A stretch of DNA of 64,000 nucleotides. It comes from Hydractinia symbiolongicarpus. Its lineage: Eukaryota > Cnidaria > Hydrozoa > Anthoathecata > Hydractiniidae. The stretch spans positions 12,757,001 through 12,821,000 of the forward strand of contig NC_079888.1 in NCBI RefSeq assembly GCF_029227915.1. Reading direction: 5' to 3'. Made by a program: the position numbers and the translations under genes. The notes beneath the pieces were generated by a model. That model worked only from the letters and a program-made list of their open reading frames with translations, was not told the origin of the DNA and did no database searches. This document shows, in pieces, positions 1 to 8,840 of the stretch (position 1 is its first letter; every line of letters starts with the position of its first letter).

Positions 1-524
1 ATGTATAGTTAGTTAAAAAGCCTTAATGACACTGATTTCTCTTGTGTATTTAGTGTTAGTTTATTTCTTTTAATGGTTATCACTTCTGTTGTCCATCTTC
101 TCTTTAATAATAGCCGTATTCTGTATATTCAAAATGGTTGTGCGCGGCTTTTATCAGAAAATTTTGGGAAAACCCCGCAGAATCAGATTTTTACCAATGA
201 AGGAAAGATAAAGCAATCTGAGCTACGGCCATTTTAAAAGCTGTGGCATTGACGGTTAATCTGTTTTTGTCTTCAAAAAGGTTTTCATTTTTGTTTTTTT
301 ACATATTTTTACATGTTAAGATAAATATATTCTCACGTTTTGTAGCTAAGTACAAATCTCAAACCCAAAAATTTCTTGATTTTTGGCTAGGAACGAAGAT
401 TTTTAAGGAGCATTCTACAATCAGCTAGCTAGCTAGCCTTAGTTATTACTATTCAGTTTAGTATAACAGCTTTATATCCTAGCCAGTATTATTTATTTTT
501 ATGTTAAAGTTGTGTTTACCTAGC
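1..524. other. AT-rich sequence without a recognised gene
   Basis: Apart from the Helitron-like scrap at 99-125 and a short AGCT microsatellite at about 423-437, nothing is recognisable. The 61-codon open frame at 243-428 is low-complexity and Phe/Lys-rich, as expected from AT-rich DNA. Confidence 0.5.
99..125 (+). repeat. 5'-terminal scrap of the Helitron-like repeat
   Basis: The motif TCTCTTTAATAATAGCCG that opens the fuller copies at 1815 and 7684(-) is present here. The upstream flank (cttctgttgtccatc) also resembles the flank of the 1815 copy, so the duplicated segment may extend outside the element. The remainder of the element, including its 3' hairpin, is absent. Confidence 0.45.
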
Positions 525-1360
525 TAGCTCCTTAGCTACTTCTGACCAAAAAGTGAAAGTAGCCAAATGCAGTTTGGCTGCAACACAATTCTTAATTCTT
601 ATGCTAAATGAAGTTAGGCAGATACCACTTTTATTACTGTTATGAAAACTTATGGTGCAAAATAAAATTGCTGAGTATTTTTTTAACTGAACATGATAAC
701 AACAGCGGTTTCCTGGACTTTTTTTAACCGAATTTGCGATGAAGTTCTTTTGAAAAATAGTGTTACGCCTATACTCATGTGTGACATGGTAAATTGGTAT
801 TACATCTGTATGGATGTGTCACATTATTTACCCGTACTAAATGGTCAGCTAACACTCACCGGGAACATTATCCGAAAAATAAAAAAGGTTTGCCAGAAAG
901 TTTTTGCTATGACGGGGTAACAACAAATTGTAATCTGTGTTTTTATTTCAGCTTAAGTTGTGGAAAGTTATTTGATAAAAAACATATTACACTGGACACA
1001 CCATAAAGTTGTGTGCACTTCATTTGATTTACTACATACTACATAACTTTACTAAAGCGCTTTACCTGAATATGTGGCGCAGTTGACGGCTCTTATTAAT
1101 CACTCATCCGGGTGTTCAACGGCGGGTAACAGTTACCTAGCCTTTTTACAGAGTGTATTCTGTTTTCTGTAAACCAAAGATGCAATGTAGTTTTTTTGAA
1201 AAGCGTATTAAGCCTAAAAGCATGTGTGATACAGTTTAGCCAGCTACAACAAAATTCTTAATTAGTAATTCTTATGCCAAAAGCAGGTAGCTACACCAGA
1301 CTTATTCCGCAAAATAAAATTGCTGAGCGATTTTTTTAGCTGGACGGGCTGTTTTCTGTG
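525..1360 (+). repeat. Dispersed repeat family, two partial copies
   Basis: The block from the tagctac motif through 'gcagtttggctgcaac', 'cttatgctaaatgaag' and 'gaaaacttatggtgcaaaat' reappears in the same order at 59640-60530. A shorter second copy lies at about 1140-1360. Both long copies end near a 'cgggygttgaacg' motif (1108 here, 60474 there). No coding potential is convincing; the 70-75 codon frames inside are not conserved between copies. It is probably a non-autonomous mobile element, but no clear termini were found. Confidence 0.5.
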
Positions 1361-1814
1361 TTTTCACCTAATTGGACGAAAACTTTGTCGGACAAAAGTT
1401 TTGTCCGACAAAATTTTTCGGACACCTGAAGTTTTCGTCATTTTAGTCCGCGAAAAATTTTGTTCGACGAAAATTTTGTTTATTTTGGATTTTTGTTATT
1501 TCTTATTAAAACAAAGTTTGTACAATAAAAAGTTTTCAAATCAAGTGGCAATTCAGTTGAAACGAGGCATTGATCCTGCGGATGTGAAGATTTCCTCAAA
1601 GTTGTTAGATTTAAAACCAGTCCACGCTTCCTGAATCGTTCAACTTTACCACTATTTAAGCAACGAAGCAGAAATTATCATCAACGGGTTCGATGCATCT
1701 TAATTACAAAAGCTGTTAAAAACGCACAATCTGTTGTGGACATGTTAAAAATCCGGTTACAAGCATTTAAATTCTGTAAGAAGTGAAGGAATGCTTCTGC
1801 TGTCCTTCTTCTCT
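1361..1814. other. Gene-free stretch with short inverted GGACAAAA/TTTTGTCC motifs
   Basis: At 1370-1475 short motifs related to 'cggacaaaagttttgtccg' repeat in direct and inverted form, giving a local hairpin cluster. The 104-codon open frame across 1320-1634 runs through this repeat and shows no recognisable domain. Nothing else was identified. Confidence 0.4.
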
Positions 1815-1945
1815 TCTCTTTAATAATAGCCGTATTTTGTCTGTCTGTCCGCGAAAACCGCGTCCTGTTACAGAAACACGAAACACGAAATGCGATATAT
1901 AAGGGACGGGCGACCCCGTGGATTTTTCCACGGGTTAACGGCTAG
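1815..1945 (+). mobile_element. Helitron-like non-autonomous element, copy 1 of a tandem pair
   Basis: It starts TCTCTTTAATAATAGCCG and ends with a hairpin (CCCGTGGA/TCCACGGG arms, TTTT-type loop) followed 7 nt later by CTAG and then T. A 5' TC, a short 3' hairpin and a terminal CTRR are the Helitron signature. The next copy starts directly after CTAG at 1946. No protein is encoded, so this is at most a non-autonomous derivative. The Helitron assignment is inferred from termini only. Confidence 0.55.
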
Positions 1946-2063
1946 TTAATAATAGCCGTCGTCTGTCTGTCTGCCATTAAAGACGCTTCCTGTTACGAAA
2001 ACATGAAATGCGATATATAAAGGACAGGCGACCCCATGGATTCTTCCACGGGTTAACGACTAG
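1946..2063 (+). mobile_element. Helitron-like non-autonomous element, copy 2 of the tandem pair
   Basis: It begins TTAATAATAGCCGTCGTCTG immediately after the CTAG of the preceding copy, so the first few bases of the family consensus are missing. It contains the same 'tgcgatatataaRGGACRGGCGACCCC' block (split by substitutions), the CCAYGGATTCTTCCACGGG hairpin and the final CTAG at 2060-2063. Zero-spacer head-to-tail arrangement is common among Helitron families. Confidence 0.5.
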
Positions 2064-2133
2064 TTTGTAATAATTGCCGAGTTGTTTGGTTTTAAAAGGA
2101 ATCGTAGAATCGTCCTTTTTCACTGGTGCATGA

Positions 2134-2295
2134 CCGCTCTCCACCACGAGCCTATATCCCACTGACTCAGCCCCTGGCAAACTGTATGGTACTGTCAAAG
2201 TACACAAGCTTAAAACAGACGACGTTGCCGATTTACCTCTCAGACCAATCATCTCAAAGGTTGGAACGGCATCATACGAATCATCATTATTATAA
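2134..2295 (+). pseudogene. Penelope-like reverse transcriptase fragment
   Basis: A 53-codon open frame, bounded by TGA at 2131 and TAA at 2293, reads ...APGKLYGTVKVHKL, then a short Asp-rich spacer, then LPLRPIISKVGTASY. The order 'YG.xK.HK' then 'PLRPI.S.xGTxxY' is the conserved N-terminal RT block of Penelope-like elements. No upstream or downstream RT motifs (for example the YxDD box) or GIY-YIG nuclease were found nearby, so this is a short dead scrap lying just after the Helitron-like pair. The antisense 142-codon frame over 1977-2405 is its shadow. A LINE origin is less likely because of the K-x-HK motif. Confidence 0.6.
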
Positions 2296-4860
2296 AAATC
2301 GCTGAATGTTTTAAGGGGGCTGGCAGCACATTTTAAAAAGTCCAAATATGATGGAAATCTTTTAAAAAGTGCCAGCGCCCCTAAAATTCTTAGTGTTTTT
2401 ATCATATTTTGTAAAAAGAAAACGGAACTGAGTTATCCCTATTGTGAGAACCAAACTTAACTTTGGAATAATAATGGTTTGAACTAATGTTTAAAATATG
2501 TAAACACTATAAAAAATATTTCAAAAGAAATAATATATGTTTTCCTTGTTTTAATTTCTTTCGTGTTAATTTCGTAGTCGTTAATTTTGTTCCTTTGGTA
2601 ATTTCTCTGATAAGGTATGTCATTCTTGATTTTAATTCGGAACGTACCGACTTCTAAATTTAATGAATAGAAAAAGTTTTGAACGATCGTAACTTAACGG
2701 ATAAACATCGTTTGCCGAGTTATTATTTTAAACAACCCCAAACCACCCTGTCTGCCTGCGTTAAATTTAAAGGTAATATTAAAACAAAACAAACCATATT
2801 TTTAATGTTTTTCTTTTTCTTTTTCCACTTTAAATTATGAAGAACGTTGTGAACTGTTATTTATAGCAGTACATTGTCTTCGTCGGCAGAGTTTGTTGCC
2901 TGTGGCAAAGCGGCTAGCGCTTACTTGACGGCTAAACAAGAGCATAATGCAGCTAATAAAGGAACTTGATCAAGTCCTCGTTACACAGGCGAGGGCGATA
3001 TCTGTTGTTAATGTTTTTGCAAACTTGACTTGAAAGTTGTATTTCAAAGCAAGTTATTATTTGTTTACCCTGAGACTATATTTCATAGTGATAAAATCTT
3101 TTAAGCATTATTTTCAACGAATTGTGAAAACGTGTGGCTAATTTTGATGGAATATACTGATGCATAAGATAACTTTTAACTCAATTTAGCCGGCAAGTTA
3201 CATCAATACAATTTCAATGCTTCCCTAAAAACATTTCGAAAGTTAGCTTAATTACTTTTGGTACAAACATTTTTTCTAAACTTTTTTGTCTTCCAGTTAC
3301 CAACTTTTTTACTCACAGCAAAAAAGAAACAGGAGAAACTAAGGAAAAAAGAAAACCGTGTCCTTTATGGTATATCTTTTCTTTCATTAACACTTTTTGC
3401 TTTTAGCGCGCAATCAACTTGCCCGCGCTTCTCTAGAAATTGCTTGAGGAAATCAAAGATGTTTAAAATGCATTTTAGAGGTGATGACTAAAATGAACAA
3501 TATTAAACTGACAGATCTTTTTTACTTTAAAATCTTCGACCAAAGATGGAACATGGGGTTGGCTATTTTTTACGCATACTTAAATGTCAAATGGGTATTG
3601 CTTGCGCTCAGCTCGCTAGTTTCAGGGGCGGCGCCACTAGGGGGCTGGGGGTTCAGCCCTCCCTCTTTGAAAGAGAAAAATAACAGAGCTTTTCTGAAGT
3701 CCAAGGTGTGGCCGTTTTACGTTGGCTTCCGTTGCGTTGGCTTGATGTAAGTAAAAAAGCTTGTATGATCTGCTGTTTTCTTTCTTTTTATAAATAACAT
3801 AACAAAAGAAAACAATATTTACAATTATTTTCTCTAAAGATACGATGCGCATGGACATAATCGAACAAAAAGATGTCACACCCTTACCAAAATAAAGATA
3901 TTTGTCAGGGCTAAAAAAATTCTCACAACAATTAATTTTTTGTCAGAAGGTTTGATTCCACTTCAAAAACGTTATGAGCATTTCCTTATTCTTTCTGTTT
4001 GAGAATGCGCGGGAAAGCAAATCTTGAAAGATGATGTCCGGTTCATTTTATCACAATGTCTAATGTAGAAACTTTACACAGCATAATAACTTGAATAATA
4101 AAGGACACTGAAAAAAGAAATTAATTTTAAACAAAAGATTTTAAAACTTCGTAAAACCATCTCGTACAATAAAATATATCGTAAAATTCCTAGAGTAGAC
4201 ATCTGCTAACGTATTTTCCAACTGCACAAAAGGCCACTCCACTAACACTTTCGCGCATTCTTTAAATTTTTCGAACTTTCTTTTTCCAAATCTTGAGACC
4301 ATGAGTAATAAATACAAGAAATTGCGGAGAAAATCAAAACTGACTTGAAGTATAAGAACTTTAATTAAACTTTCTCATAAAATTTGTCCACTTCTGACAC
4401 TGGCTAATTTCCAAGGTGAATTTCCATTTAAAAGCGAAAGCGGATCGGAACGGACAACATTAGCGCGCTAATAGCTAAAATTAAATATAACCCTAAACCA
4501 ACGTAGACATCATAAGACGCGATGGTTAACTTGGGCTTCAACTTGTCCAAATCTAAACAGGGAAAAAAGAAACAATTTACATATTGGCCTTGCAGCATAT
4601 TGCGAAAATATTGCAGCATATTATTGCCACAATATAGTTACATATAATAGATATTGATACAGTGTGAATTTATGGTAAGTCGTCCACGTATTACTTCCTG
4701 AAAAGAAGGAAATATAGTATTCAACATGCGTTAGACCTATGTACGTTCCCAAGCCTTGTAGAGATAATAATGTGCTATTCTCCATAAAGCACATTGTAGT
4801 GAGACTTATCAATGTCTGTTGTCGAGTGTAGCAAGCCCTTTCTTTCCTTGTAATACAATG
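2296..4860. other. Gene-free AT-rich stretch
   Basis: No convincing coding sequence. A GC-rich patch at 3610-3665 ('caggggcggcgcc', then a G-run and a C-run motif) resembles a transposon end of hAT type, but no partner end was seen. The open frames at 3258-3491, 3481-3750, 3637-3879 and 4428-4619 are short, overlap on both strands and carry no recognisable domain. Confidence 0.45.
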
Positions 4861-5445
4861 TAGCAAAGCGTAATTTTTCGTAGCGATGTGTAGCAGTACG
4901 TTATTTTCTGTAGCAGGCCGTAGTAGAACGTATTTCTTTGTAGTAGAGCGTAGTAGCCTGTAGTAGCATCTGTAGTAGCCTGTAGTAGCTTGTAGTAGAG
5001 TGTAGTAGCGTGTAGTAGAGCGTAGTAGAATGTATTTCTCTGTAGTAAAGCGTATTTCTCTGTAGTAGAGTGTAGTAGCGTGTAGTAGAGCGTAGTAGAG
5101 CGTAGTAGAGCGTATTTCTCTGTAGTAGAGCGTATTTCTCTGTAGTAAAGCGTATTTCTCTGTAGTAGAGTGAAGTAGCGTGTAGTAGAGCGTAGTAGAA
5201 TGTATTTCTCTGTAGTAAAGCGTATTTCTCTGTAGTAGAGTGTAGTAGCGTGTAGTAGAGCGTAGTAGAGCGTATTTCTCTGTAGTAGAGTGTAGTAGCC
5301 TGTAGTAGCTTGTAGTAGACTGTTGTAGCCTGTAGTAGAGCGTAGTAGAATGTATTTCTCTGTAGTAAAGCGTATTTCTCTGTAGCAGAGTGTAGTAGCC
5401 TGTAGTAGCTTGTAGTAGAGTGTAGTAGCCTGTTAAGAAGCGCAG
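4861..5445 (-). repeat. Minisatellite with a strict 10-bp period
   Basis: About 58 units of 10 bp, of two main kinds on the + strand: YGTAGTAGNG and YGTATTTCTC. The register is kept almost without indels from 4921 to 5440; one 3-bp irregularity occurs near 4970. The reverse complements (CTCTACTACA, GAGAAATACG) contain no stop codon in any frame, which explains the 282-codon open frame over 4621-5469 rich in Tyr-Tyr and Leu-Leu. That frame should not be read as a gene. The same array occurs inverted at 21768-21872 within a shared flanking sequence, so it belongs to a mobile repeat. Confidence 0.85.
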
Positions 5446-5850
5446 GGGCTTACAGCAGTTAAGCTTCATACAAATAGTTTCAAAAAATATTCTAACTTTT
5501 CAGTTAAATTGAACTGGGGAAAACGGTGACTACCATCGCCATGATGGTCTCGCACTATATACAAACGAAAAATTATCTGGACATCTTCCCACAAAACGAT
5601 TCTTATCAGTACATCAATTGTAGTTGGTAGATAAACAAGCCATGATGGCCGATTCGCCAGTGGTCATCATAATATCAGAGACAAAGAAACAAATTTAGCA
5701 GACACGCCTAAATATTCATTCTCAATTTCACATCTTGTGTTTTACTGCGCTTACCCAACGAGACATGATCAGTTTGTTTGAGTCTAACAGAATACATCAC
5801 AAGCAATGTATGTTCCAAATACCAGTAGTGAAGGCGAGTGATCAGTATTA
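5446..5850 (-). mobile_element. Body of the minisatellite-bearing repeat, copy A
   Basis: Reverse-complement similarity to 21400-21780 runs through several blocks in the same order: 'gtatatagtgcgagacc', 'agtacatca..tgtagttggtag', 'ggtcatcataatatcagagacaa', 'cctaaatattca', 'ttactgcgcttacccaacga' and 'acatacattgcttgt'. The minisatellite follows in both. No protein is encoded. The class is unknown, and no clean terminal inverted repeats or target duplication were identified. Confidence 0.65.
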
Positions 5851-5854
5851 CGTA

Positions 5855-6220
5855 AGAGATACGGTTGTTTCCGTAAATTAGACCCTTGATAAAAATTTAG
5901 AAAAAAGCTCCTGTTTCTAGAAGCAATCCATACATCTCAGATTCAGTTGTTTCGGTGGATTGGGCCATTGTTAAGCATTCAGGAAAAAACTCCTATTTCT
6001 AGAAGCAATCCATATATCACAGATGCGGTTATTTCGGTAAATTGAGCCATTGATAAACATTCAGGAAAAAGATCCTGTTTCTAGAAGCAATCCGTACATA
6101 ATAGAATTACTTGTTTCGGTGAGCTAGGCCATTGATAAAAATTCAGGAAAATGGTCATGTTTCTAGAAGCAATCTATACATAACAGGTTCAGTTGTTTTG
6201 GTGAATTGGGCCTTTCATAA
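5855..6220 (+). repeat. Tandem repeat, 82-bp unit, about 4 to 4.5 copies
   Basis: The motif 'tttctagaagcaatc' recurs at exactly 82-bp spacing (anchor positions 5911, 5993, 6075, 6157). Each unit also holds 'gttgtttcggtgaattgggccattgataa' in two recognisable halves. Units differ by scattered substitutions without indels. It abuts copy A of the minisatellite-bearing repeat and may be part of it. Confidence 0.75.
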
Positions 6221-6239
6221 CCTTTTAGATAATACTTTT

Positions 6240-6470
6240 TGACATTCAATTTTGGCCGAAATATAAAATTTCAGAACAAAAGTTACCGAATTTGGCGCTT
6301 GTCTCTGATAATATCAGTTAAACGCTCCATGTTTCTCTTGTTTCGTTCAATTTTGACAATATAAAACGAAATTTTAGACCAAAAATCACCGAAGTCGGCA
6401 CTTGTCTATGCCATTATCAATTAAGCGCTCCATGTTTCTCTCGTTTCGCTTAATTTTGGCCGGAAAATGA
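6240..6470 (+). repeat. Tandem repeat, ~102-bp unit, about 2.3 copies
   Basis: 'ttcaattttggcc' type motifs lie at about 6244, 6347 and 6449, and 'cgctccatgtttctc' at 6323 and 6426. This gives a period of 102-103 bp. The array follows the 82-bp array directly. Confidence 0.65.
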
Positions 6471-7343
6471 AATGTGTCTAAGGTATTGTCACATATACGA
6501 ACTCTACTTGTCTTGTTTCGATGAATTAAGACCTGAATACTTTTGTATATGCCGATTATCTCTTGGTTGAAAGAAACCTTTTTTTGTTTCACAACATTAA
6601 AACTTGTTAACGTATACCGGAACAAAGTTTCGGCAAATATGTATCACGCCGTCTTCGCTAAGGATTAATCTGTTATGCTTTCGAATATAGAAGAATCCGT
6701 TTTTTGTCAAACAATTGTTAATATATATTGAACGATTGTAGTTTATAGTTGTAGAGTCTTGATGAAATCTAGTAGTGTTTGTGTATTTCACAGACTAAAA
6801 GCTACTTTCTAAAAATATGCTCATGCACTACGAAAGTCAAAACAATTAGCATCCGTGGCATCACAGAATGTTTCACAAGAAGATTGCTACTTCTTTATGA
6901 ATTGCTTTTTGTTAATATAGGAAGTTTTTTTATGATTACTTCAAAAATAATATGATCAAGCTTGTGGTCATCCTTTTTAATATATTACATAGGGAATGAT
7001 ATTTTGAGACATTCACTTTTCGCCCATTGTGATTGATTTTAATTTATTTCCACAAATGAATATGTATAATACAGTGTCACGTATGAGGTGTGCTAGTTTT
7101 ACGTATATTATACGTCTTGTATTATTCTAAGAAGCAATTAACTACTTGTTAAAAAGGAAAAATATATATTCTACAAATAGTTGAAATATAGTATAGAGCT
7201 AATAGTTTTTCTCTTCTTGATTAAAGTAGAATGAAAAGTCCTTGCAGGCTAAAAGATTTCGGAACAAATTCAATTTATTTCATTCCCTTTATAGTTCAGA
7301 AACATACTTTAATGACTTGACACAAGTTGATAATATAAATTGA
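6471..7343. other. Gene-free AT-rich stretch
   Basis: No domain-bearing open frame. A block at 7240-7275 ('aagtccttgcaggctaaaagatttcgga') matches, inverted, 61500-61535, so part of this region is a dispersed repeat. Confidence 0.4.
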
Positions 7344-7500
7344 CTAGTCGTTGATTAGTCGCCCGTCCTTTATATTTACCTGTCGCAGCAAAGTGGATAA
7401 AAACATATCGCATTTGATATTCGTGTTTCCGCAACATCATTTTCTAACTCAGCGGGGGGTCCGCGCAGAGACAGACAGACGACGGCTATTATTATAGAGA
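7344..7500 (-). mobile_element. Helitron-like element, minus copy 2
   Basis: On the minus strand it starts TCTCTATAATAATAGCCG directly after the CTAG of the adjoining copy and ends CTAG (7344-7347) followed by T. The 3' hairpin has been replaced by 'gcgactaatcaacga', so the terminal structure is degraded. It shares 'gtctgtctgtc', 'caaatgcgatatgtt' and 'aaaggacgggcgac' blocks with the other copies. Confidence 0.5.
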
Positions 7501-7684
7501 CTAGTCGTTAGCCCGTGGAAAAATCCACGGGGTCGTCCGTCCTTCAAATTAACCCGTTGCAACAAAGTGGACAGAAATATATCGCATTTGGTATTGATGC
7601 GCATTTTAAAAATTCGTGTTTCCGTTACGGGACACGGCTTTCGCGGACACACAGACAGACAGACGACGGCTATTATTAAAGAGA
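7501..7684 (-). mobile_element. Helitron-like element, minus copy 1 (most complete)
   Basis: The minus strand reads TCTCTTTAATAATAGCCG at its start, preceded by A (7685). It ends with the CCCCGTGGA/TCCACGGG hairpin, a short spacer and CTAG at 7501-7504. Insertion between A and T with TC...CTRR ends fits Helitrons. At 184 bp this is the longest copy; it contains 'gttacgggacacggctttcgcgg' in two parts, absent from the shorter plus-strand copies. The 154-codon open frame over 7449-7913 runs through this non-coding repeat and is not a gene. Confidence 0.6.
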
Positions 7685-7860
7685 TTACAAACAATAGAAC
7701 ATACTGTGTGAAATGAGTAAGAAGGATAAGAAGGAAAACGAAGGAGGAAAAAGCCCGTTTAAACAAGATTTCGGATACGATACGAAATCTTAAAAAAATA
7801 TGTAATCCCGGAAAAGAGCTATGGTAGTTCAAATAATAAATACAGACGATAAGAGCTAAA

Positions 7861-8061
7861 TTATTCCGGGTCACTGTCTGAGCCGGACAGGGAAAAATCG
7901 CTTTCACTGTCACTTTTTTGTCAAATCATCTTCATTATCTATAGCAGATATGTTTTGATCAATGGCAATAACACCAGCAATTCCTGACACCCTTCCAACA
8001 GTTGCCTTTCCGCGAAGTCCATGCCTTCCTTCAGGATTAACCTTTTCGCCATTGGTAAGCA
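7861..8061 (-). pseudogene. C-terminal exon of an unrecognised gene, frameshifted
   Basis: Downstream of a good acceptor (tttttatatttcag, AG at 8063-8062) the minus strand reads LTNGEKVNPEGRHGLRGKA, then a Gly/Val/Ile-rich segment and DNEDDLTKK, then TGA (7912-7910). A one-base shift in the A6 run before that stop continues SDSESDFSLSGSDSDPE and a stop at 7861, a typical acidic Ser-rich C-terminus. Phase agrees with the donor at 8504 of the next upstream exon. The shift could be a mutation or an assembly error. The family is not recognised; a mobile-element origin is possible because of the surroundings. Confidence 0.4.
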
Positions 8062-8504
8062 CTGAAATATAAAAAAATGTCATAGAAAAGCATTTGAGAA
8101 ACCATATCTAATCCTAAGTTTTAAAACTGCAAGAGCTGTTGTTAAGATAAGATAAGAGAAGCACACAATAAAGAAGAATCCTGAACATTTGACAAAACCA
8201 AAAAAAAATAAATATAAATATAAACTAGCACAATTAGGCAAAAGAAGCATTCAGCATACCTCATTCGCATCAAAGTTGAAGCTATTGACATCTATCTCAT
8301 TTTCCAATTATACTGTAAAAAAGCCAGTAGCTAGACATTTCTTTTTTGAGTATGCTGACTTCTTCTTCACATCTTTTCAACAACTGATTTTCGTTGTCGC
8401 CACTATTTTTTAAACCCTACAGTACCTCAACCCGAATGTTTTCACAATGAGTGTAAAATCATGATATATGAAGTGTCAAGAAATGTAAAAACAATTCTAC
8501 TTAC

Positions 8505-8840
8505 CATCAATCTCTGTATTTTCCATCCATGGGAAATCAAAATCACTGTCTTCGCCAGACTTCTCCTCAACACGAGGTACACCAATGTCCCCGCAATGGT
8601 GTTATAACATTTCATGAAGTCTTTATCAACGTCTCCACAGATTTACATACTATGTAATTCAATCCTCCTTTTATTATCTGCCTTCTTTGTTTCTTGTTTG
8701 TCCTTATATGCATTGCTTCTGCCCATGAAATAAGGTGTCGTTGTCCTTTTCTCTTGCTGTTGTTATTTTCAAGTTTTTCACGGAGCAACTTTTCCATTTT
8801 GCTAGCAGGATAATTCTTTGTTGAGATCCACTCTAGATCT
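8505..8840 (-). pseudogene. Penultimate exon of the same unrecognised gene, broken
   Basis: The minus strand encodes LEWISTKNYPASKMEKLLRE, a Lys/Asn-rich link and SWAEAMHIRTNKKQRRQII, then meets a stop at 8612. A second frame over 8505-8600 reads CGDIGVPRVEEKSGEDSDFD and ends at a canonical donor (GATG|GTAAGT). At least one frameshift therefore separates the two halves. The 5' boundary is uncertain; an AG near 8839 could be the acceptor. Lys/Arg-rich and acidic patches are visible but no named domain. Confidence 0.4.

Noticed and set aside
1977-2405. 142-codon minus-strand frame
   Set aside because: Shadow of the plus-strand Penelope-like RT fragment and of a Helitron-like repeat.
3606-3665. 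hAT-like end (caggggcggcgcc)
   Set aside because: No matching inverted end or 8-bp duplication found within the window.
4621-5469. 282-codon open frame (Tyr/Leu/Thr repeats) on the minus strand
   Set aside because: It is the translation of a 10-bp minisatellite whose units lack stops in every frame; no start context, domain or conservation.
7449-7913. 154-codon minus-strand frame
   Set aside because: Crosses the non-coding Helitron-like repeat; its beginning is an alternative frame of the acidic C-terminal exon.
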